Shown: positions 19,655-31,443, counted from the stretch's first letter. The stretch is DNA of 64,000 bases from Enterococcus raffinosus (GCF_001886185.1 NZ_JXLA01000004.1:98392-162391); one strand, 5' to 3'. Program-made: numbers and translations. Notes: generated by a model not told the origin, from the sequence alone.

Positions 19655-19873
19655 TTACTTAAAGCGATAGGTAATGCGACCACGGCTCAAATCATATGGA
19701 GAAAGTTCAACTGTAACCTTATCTCCAGGCAAGATTCGAATATAATACATCCGGATTTTACCAGATACGTGTGCAAGAACTTCGTGTCCGTTTTCCAATT
19801 CGACTTTAAACATTGCATTCGGCAAAGTTTCGACGACTGTTCCTTCGATTTCAATCATATCTTCTTTTGCCAC
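19655..19873 (-). CDS. infA: Translation initiation factor IF-1
   Basis: OB-fold factor binding the 30S A site during initiation. 72 residues when started at the GTG at 19871-19873, which reads [18 protein letters not shown]; an upstream ATG adds 12 residues not found in the family. AAGGAGG lies eight to nine bases before the GTG. The OB-fold end [18 protein letters not shown] is intact. A promoter candidate precedes it. Confidence 0.96.
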   Translation of the reverse strand: MAKEDMIEIEGTVVETLPNAMFKVELENGHEVLAHVSGKIRMYYIRILPGDKVTVELSPYDLSRGRITYRFK

Positions 19874-19989
19874 GCAGAGTACCTCCTTGTAGTTGTTTCG
19901 CATTTTCACACGATAAAATGGCGGAAACTGCAGTTCCCACCCTAATTCTTAAGTTAACTTCTAAAAAAAGCTAGAAGTCGGACTGACAA

Positions 19990-20018
19990 ATTCTATCATA
20001 AAACATCGAACTTGGCAA
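19990..20018 (-). promoter_or_regulatory. Internal promoter candidate before infA
   Basis: On the minus strand TTGCCA (20013-20018) and TAGAAT (19990-19995) are spaced by 17 bases, in the 175-base gap between adk and infA. A small inverted repeat (ACTTCTA/TAGAAGT, about 19955-19980) lies in the presumed leader. It would let infA to rplQ be transcribed independently of the long upstream operon. Confidence 0.6.
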
Positions 20019-20048
20019 GATAAACTGCATCTCAAGTCGGTAGGCAAA

Positions 20049-20744
<696 letters not shown>

Positions 20745-20757
20745 TCAACACGCGAAT

Positions 20758-22059
20758 CTACTCTTCATCCATGAATCCGACATAACGTCGTTTCAACATG
20801 AGTCCTTCTAATTGTTTTGCTGTTTCGAGTGCTACACCAACTACGATCAAAAGACTTGTACCACCTAAACCGATTGATTGAGGCAGGTTCCAAACCATTT
20901 GTGCAATAATTGGAATCAAAGCGATCAAACCTAAGAAAATGGCTCCGACTACGCTTAAACGCATCAAAATTGCAGAAACATATTCTTCTGTCCCTTTACC
21001 TGGTCTTACACGAGGAATGTAACTTCCTTGTTTTTGTAAGTTCTCAGCCAATTTTTCAGGATTAACCTGAACAAAGGCATAAAAGAAAGTAAAGGCAACA
21101 ATAAGAACCGTATAAATCGCAGCACCAGGCACTGTGTTATAACTAAATAATTTGGTTAAAACATCGTACCAGCCTTCCGCGCTATACTTGCTAGCCAATG
21201 CTTGTAACACCGCATTTGGTGTCGCAATGAATGAGCTGGCAAAGATAACTGGGATAACCCCCGCAGCATTCACTTTTAATGGTAAATAGCTACTTGTGGG
21301 CGCACCAACGACTTGTTTTGTATATTGTATCGGAATTTTTCTTTCTGCTTGTTGAAAGTACGTTACAAAAACGACAATCAATACAATAGCAATAAGTAAA
21401 ATCACAACAAAAATAACCGATTTCCATAGATCACTAGGATCGATATTTACGAAATAATCATCATAGATATCTTTGATACTTTGCGGCAATCGAGAGATGA
21501 TACCCGCAAAGATAATCATTGATACACCATTACCGATTCCTTTTTCAGTAATCTGTTCTCCCAACCAAGTAACAAACATGGTACCTGCTGTAAGAATAAT
21601 ACCGATCGTAACGAATGTTTGAACATTACGATTTGGTACAAAACCGAATTGTGCAAAATAGTCAAATCCAGCTGTAATACTTACAGACTGAATGAAAGCC
21701 AAAACCAAAGTTAAATAGCGAGTCGCTTGATTCAACTTTTTACGTCCAACTTCCCCTTGTTTTGACCATTCGACAAATTTAGGGATGATATCCATCTGCA
21801 GCAATTGAATCACAATTGAAGCCGTAATATATGGAGAAACCCCCATCGAGAAGATCGAAAAGTTTTGCATAGCTGAGCCGCTGACCATATTCAACATTCT
21901 GAAAAATGGCATTTCGCTCAGGCCTTGCAATCCATGTGCATCAACTCCCGGTACAGTGATTTGCGCACCTAATCGGAAGACTAATAGCATCATGACAGTA
22001 AACAGGATCCGTGATCGGATGTTCTGAACTTTGAATGAATCTTTTAAAAGTTTGAACAT
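20758..22059 (-). CDS. secY: Protein translocase subunit SecY
   Basis: Channel subunit of the Sec translocon in the cytoplasmic membrane. 433 residues with ten membrane segments, starting [18 protein letters not shown]; the plug-region sequence GVDAHGLQGL and the cytoplasmic loop with PIQYTKQVVG are recognisable. Its ATG overlaps the rplO stop (TAATG at 22059), indicating translational coupling. Confidence 0.98.
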   Translation of the reverse strand: MFKLLKDSFKVQNIRSRILFTVMMLLVFRLGAQITVPGVDAHGLQGLSEMPFFRMLNMVSGSAMQNFSIFSMGVSPYITASIVIQLLQMDIIPKFVEWSKQGEVGRKKLNQATRYLTLVLAFIQSVSITAGFDYFAQFGFVPNRNVQTFVTIGIILTAGTMFVTWLGEQITEKGIGNGVSMIIFAGIISRLPQSIKDIYDDYFVNIDPSDLWKSVIFVVILLIAIVLIVVFVTYFQQAERKIPIQYTKQVVGAPTSSYLPLKVNAAGVIPVIFASSFIATPNAVLQALASKYSAEGWYDVLTKLFSYNTVPGAAIYTVLIVAFTFFYAFVQVNPEKLAENLQKQGSYIPRVRPGKGTEEYVSAILMRLSVVGAIFLGLIALIPIIAQMVWNLPQSIGLGGTSLLIVVGVALETAKQLEGLMLKRRYVGFMDEE

Positions 22060-22499
22060 TAAATCACCTCGATTGAACCACCAGCAGCTTCAATTGTTTC
22101 TTGAGCATGTTTAGAGAATTTTGCTGCTTTAACGGTTAGTTTTTTATCTAATGATCCGTTTCCTAAAACTTTGATTCCAGCTTTTTCGTTTTTCACGATT
22201 CCAGCTTCGACTAAAGCAACTGGAGTTACTTCAGCTCCATCTTCAAAACGATTTAAGACATCTAAATTGATAACAGCATATTCTTTACGATTCACGTTAG
22301 TAAATCCACGTTTTGGTAAACGACGGAATAAAGGAGTTTGACCACCTTCAAAACCTAAACGTACACCACCGCCTGAACGAGCCTTTTGACCTTTTTGACC
22401 ACGTCCAGCTGTTTTTCCGTTACCTGATGAAGTACCACGTCCAACGCGGTTGCGAACTTTACGTGAACCTTCGGCAGGTTGTAATTCATGAAGTTTCAT
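22059..22499 (-). CDS. rplO: 50S ribosomal protein L15
   Basis: Early-assembly large-subunit protein. 146 residues starting [21 protein letters not shown] longer frame beginning with a GTG was rejected because that codon lies inside the AGGAGGTG ribosome site itself. The glycine- and arginine-rich N-terminal arm ([17 protein letters not shown]) is intact. Confidence 0.97.
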   Translation of the reverse strand: MKLHELQPAEGSRKVRNRVGRGTSSGNGKTAGRGQKGQKARSGGGVRLGFEGGQTPLFRRLPKRGFTNVNRKEYAVINLDVLNRFEDGAEVTPVALVEAGIVKNEKAGIKVLGNGSLDKKLTVKAAKFSKHAQETIEAAGGSIEVI

Positions 22500-22539
22500 T
22501 ATATTGGGCACCTCCTTAGATTTTAATCATCATTGTTTA

Positions 22540-22719
22540 TTAAACTTCTTCTACGTCCACTAAATGAGACACGGTGTTAACCATACCTTTGATTGCATCA
22601 TTGGCTGGTTTAACAACAGTGCTGTTCATTTTTTTAAGACCCAACGCTTTAACAGTGTCACGTTGGTTTTGAGGACGTCCGATAATACTGCGTTTTAAAG
22701 TAATTTTTAATTCAGCCAT
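22540..22719 (-). CDS. rpmD: 50S ribosomal protein L30
   Basis: A 59-residue gene between rpsE and rplO reading [19 protein letters not shown] and ending HLVDVEEV. This is the usual Firmicute L30. The ATG at 22717-22719 follows AAGGAGG in the rpsE-rpmD gap. Confidence 0.96.
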   Translation of the reverse strand: MAELKITLKRSIIGRPQNQRDTVKALGLKKMNSTVVKPANDAIKGMVNTVSHLVDVEEV

Positions 22720-22733
22720 GTCATTCGTCCTCC

Positions 22734-23234
22734 TTAATTAGCTAAGTTTTCAACAGAGATGCCACGTAATTGTGCCACTTCTTCTGCCTTTTTCAATTGA
22801 GTTAAACCTTCAACAGTTGCGCGAACAACGTTGATTGGTGTGTTTGAACCTAAAGATTTAGAAGTTACATCGGCAACCCCAGCTAATTCCAAGACGGCAC
22901 GAACTGGTCCACCAGCAGCAACCCCAGAACCTTCAACGGCTGGTTTCATCAAGATACGGCCGCCGCCGAATACACCAATAACTTCGTGAGGAAGCGTAGT
23001 TCCTACCATTGGTACTTCGACTAGGTTTTTCTTAGCGTCTTCGATTGCTTTACGAATTGCTTCAGGTACTTCTTGTGCTTTACCTGTACCAAAGCCTACG
23101 TGACCGTTTTTGTCACCGACAACAACAAGTGCTGCGAAACGTAGACGACGTCCACCTTTAACAACTTTAGTAACACGGTTGATCGCTACAACGCGGTCTT
23201 CTAATTCCAAATGTTTTGGATCGATATAAACCAT
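22734..23234 (-). CDS. rpsE: 30S ribosomal protein S5
   Basis: Small-subunit protein at the mRNA entry side, with roles in decoding accuracy. 166 residues; the N-terminal double-stranded RNA binding fold with [10 protein letters not shown] and [10 protein letters not shown] and the C-terminal domain are both complete. The spectinomycin-contact loop ([17 protein letters not shown] region) shows no obvious change. Confidence 0.97.
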   Translation of the reverse strand: MVYIDPKHLELEDRVVAINRVTKVVKGGRRLRFAALVVVGDKNGHVGFGTGKAQEVPEAIRKAIEDAKKNLVEVPMVGTTLPHEVIGVFGGGRILMKPAVEGSGVAAGGPVRAVLELAGVADVTSKSLGSNTPINVVRATVEGLTQLKKAEEVAQLRGISVENLAN

Positions 23235-23254
23235 GAATGGTGTTCCTCCTTCTC

Positions 23255-23611
23255 CTAAAATTCTAGTCCATTTTCGCGAGCTGCTTCAGCTAAAGCTGCT
23301 ACACGGCCATGGTAAAGGTATCCACCACGGTCAAAGACTACTTTCTTAATACCTTTTTCTGAAGCACGTTCTGCCACTAATTTCCCAACAGCTTGTGCTT
23401 GTTCAGTTTTTGTTCCACCTGAAATTTCTTTATCCAAGGCAGAGGCACTTGCTAGCGTCACACCCGCTACGTCATCAATTACTTGCGCGTAGATGTTTTT
23501 GTTAGAACGAAAAACGTTCAAGCGTGGGCACTCAGCAGTACCAGAAATTTTGTTACGTACACGCATGTGGCGCTTTTGGCGTGTTTTATTCTTGTCTGGT
23601 TTTGTAATCAC
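23255..23611 (-). CDS. rplR: 50S ribosomal protein L18, with an unusual Cys28
   Basis: Binds 5S rRNA in the central protuberance with L5. 118 residues starting at the GTG at 23609-23611 ([15 protein letters not shown]); the GTG three codons upstream is part of the GAGGTG ribosome site. The usual [12 protein letters not shown] stretch reads [12 protein letters not shown] here, so the normally conserved arginine is Cys28 (codon TGC), and residue 16 is Met in a normally basic stretch. The rest is standard. Confidence 0.95.
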   Translation of the reverse strand: MITKPDKNKTRQKRHMRVRNKISGTAECPRLNVFRSNKNIYAQVIDDVAGVTLASASALDKEISGGTKTEQAQAVGKLVAERASEKGIKKVVFDRGGYLYHGRVAALAEAARENGLEF

Positions 23612-23663
23612 AATTGTCACCTCTTTAATTAAGCTGGCCTAAGCCGCGTGTAGGGTCAACCTA

Positions 23664-24200
23664 CTATTTACCAGTTTTACCTTCTTTACGACGTACGTAT
23701 TCGCCAACATAACGGATACCTTTGCCTTTATAAGGTTCTGGAGGACGAGTTCCGCGGATTTTCGCAGCTAATTCGCCTACTACTTCTTTATTAGATCCCT
23801 TAACAATTACTTGAGTGTTTGCAGGGACTTCGATTGTAACGCCTTCTGGAGCTACGATCTCAACTGGATGTGAATAACCAACGTTCAAAACAAGTTTTGA
23901 TCCTTGTAATTGCGCACGGTATCCGACCCCGATTAATTCTAATGCTTTTTGGAACCCTTCTGAAACACCAACAACCATGTTATTGAAGTTTGCACGAGTT
24001 GTTCCGTGAATTGTTTTCATTTCTTTGCTGTCGTTTGGACGAGTAAATGTTACTTCGTTTCCTTCGATACTCATTTTGATATCAGAAGAAAAAGTACGAG
24101 TTAATTCACCTTTAGGTCCTTTAACAGTAATGTCATTTCCGTTTTGAGTTACTTCAACTCCTGCAGGTAAAACGACTAATTTATTACCAATACGGCTCAC
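23664..24200 (-). CDS. rplF: 50S ribosomal protein L6
   Basis: Binds near the sarcin-ricin loop and factor site. 178 residues starting [17 protein letters not shown]; both repeats of the L6 fold are present, with the C-terminal signature [15 protein letters not shown] near residues 153-167. Confidence 0.98.
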   Translation of the reverse strand: MSRIGNKLVVLPAGVEVTQNGNDITVKGPKGELTRTFSSDIKMSIEGNEVTFTRPNDSKEMKTIHGTTRANFNNMVVGVSEGFQKALELIGVGYRAQLQGSKLVLNVGYSHPVEIVAPEGVTIEVPANTQVIVKGSNKEVVGELAAKIRGTRPPEPYKGKGIRYVGEYVRRKEGKTGK

Positions 24201-24231
24201 TTAAAGACACCTCCTCATGGATTGTTTGTTC

Positions 24232-24630
24232 TTACCAAACGTAAGCTAGCACTTCGCCGCCGACGTTTTTGCCTCTAGCTTCTTTATCAGTTACTAAACC
24301 TTCAGAAGTAGAGATGATTGCGATACCTAAACCATTTAATACTTTTGGCACTTCGTCAGCTTTGACATAAGCACGTAAGCCAGGTTTAGAGATACGTTTT
24401 AAGTTCGTGATAACACGTTCGTCATTTTTACCGTATTTAAGGAAAACACGGATCATGCCTTGTTTGTCATCTTCGATATATTCAACATCACGTACGAAAC
24501 CTTCACGTTTAAGGATTTCTGCGATATCACGTTTGATTTTTGAAGCAGGTACTTCCACTGAATCGTGTTTTACCATGTTGGCGTTACGAATACGAGTTAG
24601 AAAATCTGCAATTGGATCTGTCATGACCAT
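24232..24630 (-). CDS. rpsH: 30S ribosomal protein S8
   Basis: Binds the central domain of 16S rRNA. 132 residues starting [16 protein letters not shown] and ending [20 protein letters not shown] then VLAYVW, as in the family. In E. coli S8 represses the spc operon; whether this applies here is not visible. Confidence 0.97.
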   Translation of the reverse strand: MVMTDPIADFLTRIRNANMVKHDSVEVPASKIKRDIAEILKREGFVRDVEYIEDDKQGMIRVFLKYGKNDERVITNLKRISKPGLRAYVKADEVPKVLNGLGIAIISTSEGLVTDKEARGKNVGGEVLAYVW

Positions 24631-24662
24631 TGAACTGTTTACCTCCTTTATGCGAGTTTATT

Positions 24663-24848
24663 TTACCAGCTAGCTTTCTTCACGCCGGGAATTTGACCTT
24701 TGTAGGCAAGTTCGCGGAAGCAAATACGGCAAAGATGAAATTTACGATAAACTGAATGTGGACGTCCACAACGTTCGCAGCGAGTATATTCTTGCGTTGA
24801 ATGTTTTGCAGGACGTTTGTTTTTAGCAATCATTGATTTTTTAGCCAA
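24663..24848 (-). CDS. rpsZ: 30S ribosomal protein S14, zinc-binding type Z
   Basis: Small-subunit head protein. The short 61-residue form with zinc ligands Cys24, Cys27, Cys40 and Cys43. Many Firmicutes carry a second zinc-free S14 elsewhere for zinc starvation; none is in this window. Located between rplE and rpsH as usual. Confidence 0.97.
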   Translation of the reverse strand: MAKKSMIAKNKRPAKHSTQEYTRCERCGRPHSVYRKFHLCRICFRELAYKGQIPGVKKASW

Positions 24849-24865
24849 TTTTTTCGCCTCCTTGA

Positions 24866-25405
24866 TTATTTTTGGAATGGCATTCCAAGTTGTGTTAATA
24901 ATTCGCGAGATTCTTCGTCTGTTTTAGCTGTTGTAACCACAACGATATCCATACCACGAACTTTATCAACTAAATCATAATCTACTTCAGGGAAGATCAA
25001 TTGTTCTTTAACACCTAAAGTAAAGTTACCACGGCCGTCGAAGGATTTTTTGCTTACTCCGTGGAAGTCACGTACACGGGGAAGTGATACAGACACTAAT
25101 TTGTCTAAGAATTCATACATTCTTTCTCCACGTAGTGTTACTTTCGCACCAATAGGCATTCCTTCACGTAAACGGAAACCAGCGATTGATTTTTTAGCTT
25201 TTGTAATGATTGGTTTTTGACCAGAGATCAAGGCTAATTCTTCAACAGCTTTGTCTAAGTTTTTTGCGTTTGATACCGCATCACCAACACCCATGTTGAT
25301 GACGATTTTCTCAACTTTAGGAACTTCCATAACTGAATTATAGTTAAATTTTTCCATCAAAGATGGTGTAATTTCACTTACAAATTTTTCTTTTAGGCGG
25401 TTCAT
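24866..25405 (-). CDS. rplE: 50S ribosomal protein L5
   Basis: Central protuberance protein binding 5S rRNA and contacting P-site tRNA. 179 residues starting [20 protein letters not shown], with [16 protein letters not shown] near 29-44 and [15 protein letters not shown] near the end. Confidence 0.98.
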   Translation of the reverse strand: MNRLKEKFVSEITPSLMEKFNYNSVMEVPKVEKIVINMGVGDAVSNAKNLDKAVEELALISGQKPIITKAKKSIAGFRLREGMPIGAKVTLRGERMYEFLDKLVSVSLPRVRDFHGVSKKSFDGRGNFTLGVKEQLIFPEVDYDLVDKVRGMDIVVVTTAKTDEESRELLTQLGMPFQK

Positions 25406-25431
25406 CTATAAGATCCTCCTTCCTTGTTTAA

Positions 25432-25743
25432 TTATTTATCTAGAGCTTCGCCGGTTTTCTTAGAAACACGGACTTTCTTACCGTCAACCACTTTGTAGCC
25501 AACGCGTGTCGCTTCTCCATTTGAAGGGTCGATCACCATAACATTAGAAGCATGAATTGGTGCTTCTACCTCAACGATTCCTCCTTGAGGAGCTTCTTGA
25601 GAGGCTTTTTTATGTTTTTTCACGACATTGACGCCTTCAACAACGACTTTGTCTTTTTTAGGAAGGGCTTCTAATACTACGCCTTCTTTATTTCTGTCTT
25701 TACCAGAGATAACTTTTACTTTATCGCCTTTTTTAACGAACAT
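25432..25743 (-). CDS. rplX: 50S ribosomal protein L24
   Basis: Assembly initiator protein of the large subunit. 103 residues starting [21 protein letters not shown], the KOW motif, with the Gram-positive C-terminus ending [12 protein letters not shown]. Confidence 0.98.
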   Translation of the reverse strand: MFVKKGDKVKVISGKDRNKEGVVLEALPKKDKVVVEGVNVVKKHKKASQEAPQGGIVEVEAPIHASNVMVIDPSNGEATRVGYKVVDGKKVRVSKKTGEALDK

Positions 25744-25778
25744 TACTGTTGCGCACCTCCTTTGGTTGAATCTTTCGA

Positions 25779-26162
<384 letters not shown>

Positions 26163-26202
26163 TCAGATTTAAGAAACATCTATATAGGAAAATCTCGTGT
26201 GA

Positions 26203-26490
<288 letters not shown>

Positions 26491-26682
26491 CTATTTGTCA
26501 GCTTGTTCACGCAACACAGTTTTGATGCGTGCAATCGATTTACGTACTTCTTTAATACGTGCAGTGTTTTCTAATTGACCTGTTGCTAATTGGAATCTAA
26601 GATTGAACAATTCTTCTTTCAATTGTTTTTCTTGATCTAGCATTTCGGCAGTGGTTAATTCTCTGATTTCTTTAACCTTCAT
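26491..26682 (-). CDS. rpmC: 50S ribosomal protein L29
   Basis: Protein at the tunnel exit, near the trigger factor and SRP docking site. 63 residues starting [14 protein letters not shown]. The longer upstream start was rejected because this ATG has GGTGGTGA before it and gives the family length. Its first bases overlap the rplP end, so translation is probably coupled. Confidence 0.96.
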   Translation of the reverse strand: MKVKEIRELTTAEMLDQEKQLKEELFNLRFQLATGQLENTARIKEVRKSIARIKTVLREQADK

Positions 26683-27106
26683 TCGATTCACCACCCATTT
26701 CCTCACGTTTTACGATCTTAGTCTTCATTGGTAATTTGTGAGAAGCAAGACGTAATGCTTCACGAGCAACTTCTTCAGGAACGCCGGCGATTTCAAACAT
26801 GATCTTGCCGCGTTTAACTGGTGAAACCCAGCCTTCAGGAGCACCTTTACCAGATCCCATACGTACACCAATTGCTTTGGCAGTATAAGATTTGTGAGGG
26901 AAAATTTTAATCCATACTTTCCCACCACGTTTCATGTAACGAGTCATTGCAATACGGGCAGCTTCGATTTGGCGGTTAGTGATCCAATGTGAATCAACAG
27001 CTTGTAAGCCGTATTCTCCAAATGCGATTTCTTTACCACCTTTAGCTTCCCCACGCATTTTACCGCGGAATTCACGACGGTGTTTTACACGTTTAGGTAC
27101 TAACAT
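26672..27106 (-). CDS. rplP: 50S ribosomal protein L16
   Basis: Protein at the A site and 5S rRNA. 144 residues starting [19 protein letters not shown]. The AARIAMTRY segment, where changes confer evernimicin resistance in enterococci and pneumococci, has the normal Arg-Ile. The last 11 bases overlap rpmC. Confidence 0.98.
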   Translation of the reverse strand: MLVPKRVKHRREFRGKMRGEAKGGKEIAFGEYGLQAVDSHWITNRQIEAARIAMTRYMKRGGKVWIKIFPHKSYTAKAIGVRMGSGKGAPEGWVSPVKRGKIMFEIAGVPEEVAREALRLASHKLPMKTKIVKREEMGGESNEG

Positions 27107-27108
27107 GA

Positions 27109-27765
27109 TTATTTCCCTCCTTTCTCAGTGTTTTTCTTTGTAGGAAGAATTTCTCCACGATAAATCCACACTTTAACTCCTAGTTTTCCGTATGTTGTAT
27201 CTGCTTCTTCCCATGCGTAGTCAATATCGGCACGCAATGTATGAAGAGGAACTGTTCCTTCAGAGTATCCTTCTGAACGAGCGATATCCGCACCATTCAA
27301 ACGACCAGATACTTGTGTTTTAATTCCTTTAGCGCCTGAACGCATAGTGCGTTGGATCGCTTGTTTTTGTGCACGACGGAAAGCAACACGGTTTTCTAAT
27401 TGACGTGCGATTCCTTCTCCGACTAATTTTGCATCTAAATCTGGTTTTTTGATTTCAACGATGTTGATGTGAACTCGTTTACCAGTTAATTTATTTAATT
27501 CTTTTCTTAGGCTCTCAACTTCAGATCCGCCTTTACCGATAACCATACCAGGTTTGGCTGTGTGAATTGAAATGTTTACACGATTTGCAGCGCGTTCGAT
27601 TTCAACAGTTGACACAGCGGCATCAGCAAGTTTAGTTGCGATGAACTTACGGATTCTCAAATCTTCGTGTAGAAATTCAGCATACTCTTTTTCAGCATAC
27701 CATTTAGCATCCCACTCACGGATGATGCCTACACGCATTCCAATAGGATTTACTTTTTGACCCAC
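27109..27765 (-). CDS. rpsC: 30S ribosomal protein S3
   Basis: Small-subunit protein at the mRNA entry tunnel. 218 residues starting [20 protein letters not shown]; the KH domain [12 protein letters not shown] is near 72-83, and the C-terminal domain ends KKNTEKGGK. Confidence 0.98.
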   Translation of the reverse strand: MGQKVNPIGMRVGIIREWDAKWYAEKEYAEFLHEDLRIRKFIATKLADAAVSTVEIERAANRVNISIHTAKPGMVIGKGGSEVESLRKELNKLTGKRVHINIVEIKKPDLDAKLVGEGIARQLENRVAFRRAQKQAIQRTMRSGAKGIKTQVSGRLNGADIARSEGYSEGTVPLHTLRADIDYAWEEADTTYGKLGVKVWIYRGEILPTKKNTEKGGK

Positions 27766-27778
27766 TGATTATCCCTCC

Positions 27779-28126
27779 TTATTTTTCTGATACCACAACG
27801 GTAATATGACTTGTACGTTTGTTGATTGGTGAAGCTGATCCTTTTGCACGTGGACGGAAACGTTTCATTGTTGGTCCTTCGTTAACAAATCCTTCAGAAA
27901 CTACCAAATTTTCAACATCTAAGTCAAAGTTGTTTTCTGCGTTAGCAACTGCTGACATCATTACTTTTTCAATGATTCCTGCAGATTTGTTCGGTGTGAA
28001 TTTCAAAATTGAAATTGCTTCTGCTACGCTTTTTCCTCTAATAAGATCCATTACTAAACGTGCTTTACGAGGAGAAGTGCGAACTGTTTTTGCAGTTGCC
28101 TTAGCTGATGTAATTTGTTCTGCCAT
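27779..28126 (-). CDS. rplV: 50S ribosomal protein L22
   Basis: Forms part of the exit tunnel wall; its beta hairpin is a site of macrolide resistance changes. 115 residues starting [21 protein letters not shown], hairpin [17 protein letters not shown] intact with no visible insertion or deletion. Confidence 0.98.
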   Translation of the reverse strand: MAEQITSAKATAKTVRTSPRKARLVMDLIRGKSVAEAISILKFTPNKSAGIIEKVMMSAVANAENNFDLDVENLVVSEGFVNEGPTMKRFRPRAKGSASPINKRTSHITVVVSEK

Positions 28127-28147
28127 GTTAATATCCTCCCCTCAAAA

Positions 28148-28426
28148 TTAACGTCTTGTTTTCTTATCGTCGGCGGCATGTCCACGATAAGTTCTTGATG
28201 GTGCAAATTCACCTAATTTATGTCCTACCATGTCTTCTTGGATGTAAACTGGTACATGTTTGCGTCCGTCATAAACAGCAATTGTAAATCCTACAAAACT
28301 AGGGAAAATTGTTGAACGACGAGACCAAGTTTTAATAACTTTTTTCTTTTCAACACCTTGTTGCGCTTCAACCTTTTTCATCAAATGATCATCGACGAAA
28401 GGTCCTTTTTTCAAACTACGACCCAT
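28148..28426 (-). CDS. rpsS: 30S ribosomal protein S19
   Basis: Small-subunit head protein bridging to the central protuberance with S13. 92 residues starting [19 protein letters not shown], with [21 protein letters not shown] cut to the key [16 protein letters not shown] near 69-84. Confidence 0.98.
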   Translation of the reverse strand: MGRSLKKGPFVDDHLMKKVEAQQGVEKKKVIKTWSRRSTIFPSFVGFTIAVYDGRKHVPVYIQEDMVGHKLGEFAPSRTYRGHAADDKKTRR

Positions 28427-28468
28427 GGTGTACCTCCTCTCAAAATATGCGACACATAGTCAATGGTT

Positions 28469-29302
28469 CTATTTAGTCTTACGACGACGTACGATAAGCT
28501 TGTCAGATGCAGCTTTCTTATTACGAGTTTTGTAACCCAATGCAGGTTGTCCCCAAGGAGATACTGGAGCTTTACGTCCGACTGGAGCTTTACCTTCACC
28601 ACCACCGTGTGGGTGATCGTTAGGGTTCATTACGCTACCACGTACAGTTGGACGTTTGCGCATCCAACGAGAACGACCAGCTTTACCGATATTGATCAAT
28701 TCATGTTGTTCATTACCAACAGAACCGATTGTCGCACGGCAAGTAGCTAAGATCATACGAACTTCGCCAGAGTTTAAACGTACTAATACGTATTTTCCTT
28801 CTTTACCAAGTACTTGAGCACTTGTACCAGCTGAACGGATTAATTGTCCGCCTTTGCCAGGTTTCATTTCAATATTGTGGATCACAGTACCTACTGGAAT
28901 ATTTTCTAGTGGTAATGCATTTCCGATTTTGATATCTGCATCTGGTCCAGAAACGATTGTCATACCTACTTCTAAGCCTTTAGGGGCTAAGATGTAAGCT
29001 TTCACTCCGTCTGAATAATGAACTAATGCAATGTTTGCTGAGCGGTTTGGATCGTACTCGATCGTTTGAACTGTAGCAACCACGTTATCTTTATTACGTT
29101 TGAAGTCGATAACACGGTATTGACGTTTATGTCCGCCACCTTGATGACGTACAGTGATACGACCGTTGTTGTTACGACCGGCGTTGTTTTTCAATGGTTG
29201 TAATAACGTCTTTTCAGGCGTTGAAGTAGTGATTTCAGCGAAATCAGAACTTGTCATATTACGACGACCATTTGAGGTAGGTTTGTACTTTTTAATCGCC
29301 AC
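28469..29302 (-). CDS. rplB: 50S ribosomal protein L2
   Basis: Large-subunit protein essential for subunit association and near the peptidyl transferase centre. 277 residues starting [20 protein letters not shown]; the C-terminal [17 protein letters not shown] motif with the conserved histidine is intact. Confidence 0.98.
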   Translation of the reverse strand: MAIKKYKPTSNGRRNMTSSDFAEITTSTPEKTLLQPLKNNAGRNNNGRITVRHQGGGHKRQYRVIDFKRNKDNVVATVQTIEYDPNRSANIALVHYSDGVKAYILAPKGLEVGMTIVSGPDADIKIGNALPLENIPVGTVIHNIEMKPGKGGQLIRSAGTSAQVLGKEGKYVLVRLNSGEVRMILATCRATIGSVGNEQHELINIGKAGRSRWMRKRPTVRGSVMNPNDHPHGGGEGKAPVGRKAPVSPWGQPALGYKTRNKKAASDKLIVRRRKTK

Positions 29303-29341
29303 GTCTAGTTTCCCTCCTATTTACTAGTGATTTTCTAACGC

Positions 29342-29629
29342 TTATTCAGCGTCGAAAAGTTGGATTTCTTTTGAGTCTTCAGTTAAAGTCACAACAGCTT
29401 TGCGACGTTTTTTTGTGAAGCCTTGGTATTTACCCATACGTTTTGCTTTTGGTTTAGCATTCATAATGTTTACGTTTTTTACTTTAACGTCGAAAGCAGC
29501 TTCTACTGCTTGTTTCACTAAAGTTTTGTTTGCGCGAGTGTCAACTTCGAAAGTATATTTCTTTTCGTCCATGTCTAACATAGATTTTTCAGTGATCACC
29601 GGGCGTTTAATTACGTCTAGTAAGTTCAT
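29342..29629 (-). CDS. rplW: 50S ribosomal protein L23
   Basis: Exit-tunnel protein and docking point for trigger factor and SRP. 95 residues starting [17 protein letters not shown]. Its ATG overlaps the rplD stop (TAATG at 29629), so translation is coupled. Confidence 0.98.
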   Translation of the reverse strand: MNLLDVIKRPVITEKSMLDMDEKKYTFEVDTRANKTLVKQAVEAAFDVKVKNVNIMNAKPKAKRMGKYQGFTKKRRKAVVTLTEDSKEIQLFDAE

Positions 29630-30252
29630 TATGCAAGCACCTCCTCAATTTGAGTAAGAGCAGTTTGCGTTGCTAAGATTTTGTCATTAGCGACTACATC
29701 TAATACAGTAACGTTGTTTGAAGTAGTAACAGTTACGTTTGATAAGTTACGAGCAGCTAAACCTGCAACTTCGTTTTCTGTTTCTAATACAACCAATACT
29801 TTAGAATCAATAGACAAGCTAGTTAAAACTTGTTTAAATTCTTTTGTTTTAGGTGCGTCAAAGCTTAAAGCATCAACAGCAACTAAGTTATTTTCAGCAA
29901 CTTTTTCTGATAATACAGATTTAATTGCTAAGCGACGAACTTTTTTAGGAAGTTTGTAGCTGTATGAACGTGGTGTAGGTCCGAAGACAACGCCACCCCC
30001 ACGCCATTGTGGTGAACGGATAGAACCTTGACGAGCACGTCCAGTTCCTTTTTGACGCCATGGTTTGCGACCACCGCCACGAACTGCGCTACGATTTTTC
30101 ACAGCGTGTGTTCCTTGTCTTAATGAAGCGCGTTGCATAACAATTGCATCGTAAACAACACTTTCATTTGGTTCAATTCCGAAGATTTCTTCATTTAAAG
30201 TGATGTCACCGTTTTGAGTTCCATCTTGTTTGAATAATGCTACAGTTGGCAT
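29629..30252 (-). CDS. rplD: 50S ribosomal protein L4
   Basis: Early-assembly protein whose loop lines the exit tunnel; in E. coli it also represses its own S10 operon. 207 residues; the tunnel loop with [18 protein letters not shown] is normal, without the changes known from macrolide- or linezolid-resistant strains. Confidence 0.98.
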   Translation of the reverse strand: MPTVALFKQDGTQNGDITLNEEIFGIEPNESVVYDAIVMQRASLRQGTHAVKNRSAVRGGGRKPWRQKGTGRARQGSIRSPQWRGGGVVFGPTPRSYSYKLPKKVRRLAIKSVLSEKVAENNLVAVDALSFDAPKTKEFKQVLTSLSIDSKVLVVLETENEVAGLAARNLSNVTVTTSNNVTVLDVVANDKILATQTALTQIEEVLA

Positions 30253-30280
30253 TCCTTAGTTCCTCCTTTCCTCTAACTAA

Positions 30281-30910
30281 TTATTTAGCTTTCACAGCTG
30301 ATTTGATAGTGATTAAAGATTTTTTAGCGCCAGGAACATTTCCTTTTACTAAGATAACGTTGCGGTCAGCGTCAACACGAACAACTTCAAGATTTTGAAT
30401 TGTCACGCGATTGCCACCCATACGGCCAGCTAAACGTTTATTTTTAAATACACGGTTCGGTGCAACAGGACCCATAGATCCAGGACGACGGTGGTAACGA
30501 GAACCGTGAGCCATTGGGCCGCGGCTTTGTCCGTGACGTTTGATAACGCCTTGGAATCCTTTACCTTTAGTCGTTCCGGTAACATCAATGATGTCTCCAG
30601 CTTGGAAAGTATCAACTTTCACTTCTTTACCTACTTCATAGTCTCCTAGCTCAACATCTTTGAATTCTCGAATGAAGCGCTTAGGAGCCGTGTTTGCTTT
30701 TGCAACATGACCTTTCGCAGGTTTGTTAGACAAAACTTCACGCATATCTTGGTAACCTAATTGAACAGCTTCGTAGCCATCATTTTCCATTGTTTTCACT
30801 TGTAAAACAACGTTTGGAGTAGCTTCGATAACAGTAACTGGAATAAGTTCGCCAGATTCAGTGAAGATTTGAGTCATTCCCACTTTTTTCCCTAAGATTC
30901 CTTTGGTCAT
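30281..30910 (-). CDS. rplC: 50S ribosomal protein L3
   Basis: Assembly initiator reaching the peptidyl transferase centre. 209 residues starting [16 protein letters not shown]; the central extension with [12 protein letters not shown] and RRPGSMGP is normal. Confidence 0.98.
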   Translation of the reverse strand: MTKGILGKKVGMTQIFTESGELIPVTVIEATPNVVLQVKTMENDGYEAVQLGYQDMREVLSNKPAKGHVAKANTAPKRFIREFKDVELGDYEVGKEVKVDTFQAGDIIDVTGTTKGKGFQGVIKRHGQSRGPMAHGSRYHRRPGSMGPVAPNRVFKNKRLAGRMGGNRVTIQNLEVVRVDADRNVILVKGNVPGAKKSLITIKSAVKAK

Positions 30911-30932
30911 GATTACACCTCCATCTTCTTAA

Positions 30933-31241
30933 TTATAGTTTGATTTCAATATTCACACCTGATGGTAAGTCAAGCTTCATTAAAGCATCAACTGTCTTCG
31001 GTGTTGGGTTCACAATGTCAATCAGACGTTTGTGAGTACGCATTTCGAATTGTTCGCGTGAATCTTTGTATTTATGAGTCGCACGGATTACAGTGTAAAG
31101 ACTGCGTTCAGTTGGTAATGGAATTGGACCAGACACGCTAGCTCCAGTTCTTTTTGCAGTTTCCACGATTTTATCCGCTGATTGATCTAAAATACCATGT
31201 TCATACGCTTTTAAACGGATACGAATTTTTTGTTTTGCCAT
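30933..31241 (-). CDS. rpsJ: 30S ribosomal protein S10, with an unusual Gly16
   Basis: Small-subunit head protein, also NusE in antitermination. 102 residues from the ATG at 31239-31241, preceded by AAGGAGGGAACAAG; a longer frame reaching into the leader was rejected. The N-terminal stretch reads [14 protein letters not shown], where the bacterial family nearly always has Arg after His (KAYEHRILDQ; E. coli KAFDHRLIDQ); the codon is GGT. The tigecycline-associated loop [11 protein letters not shown] is normal. First gene of the S10 block. Confidence 0.95.
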   Translation of the reverse strand: MAKQKIRIRLKAYEHGILDQSADKIVETAKRTGASVSGPIPLPTERSLYTVIRATHKYKDSREQFEMRTHKRLIDIVNPTPKTVDALMKLDLPSGVNIEIKL

Positions 31242-31408
31242 CTTGTTCCCTCCTTCGCCTATTTTAAAAAGTAGACATAGCTCCACGAAAATCTCCGTCA
31301 CGCTCGTTCGTGGCAAAGCGTCCGGGCGTGTCGCAACCTCTCGTTTCAAAGCCGACGGATTCTTTTCAGAACCCCCCCAGTGTCAGTTGCACTTCTGCAA
31401 ACAGCACC
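31242..31408 (-). promoter_or_regulatory. Structured 5' leader of the rpsJ (S10) operon
   Basis: About 165 bases lie between the promoter and the rpsJ start and are GC-richer than usual for intergenic DNA here. On the minus strand it can form a hairpin GGTTCT-GAAA-AGAATCC (GNRA-type loop), a long-range pairing TGCAAC with GTTGCG, and a CCACGAA/TTCGTGG stem. In E. coli the S10 leader is the site of autoregulation by L4; whether this one does the same is inference. A longer reading frame through this region is not a gene. Confidence 0.55.
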
Positions 31409-31414
31409 TTTATG

Positions 31415-31443
31415 ATTATATTATATGGCATCAATGATTGCAA
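31415..31443 (-). promoter_or_regulatory. Promoter of the rpsJ operon
   Basis: On the minus strand TTGCAA (31438-31443) and TATAAT (31415-31420) are exactly 17 bases apart. Transcription would begin near 31408. Confidence 0.8.

Noticed and set aside
19910..20048. Missing map gene between adk and infA taken as a deletion
   Set aside because: Enterococci and relatives commonly lack map at this place; the gap has an intact promoter and no gene remnant.
31242..31349. 36-residue N-terminal extension of S10
   Set aside because: It lies in the structured leader; the internal ATG has AAGGAGG and gives the family length.
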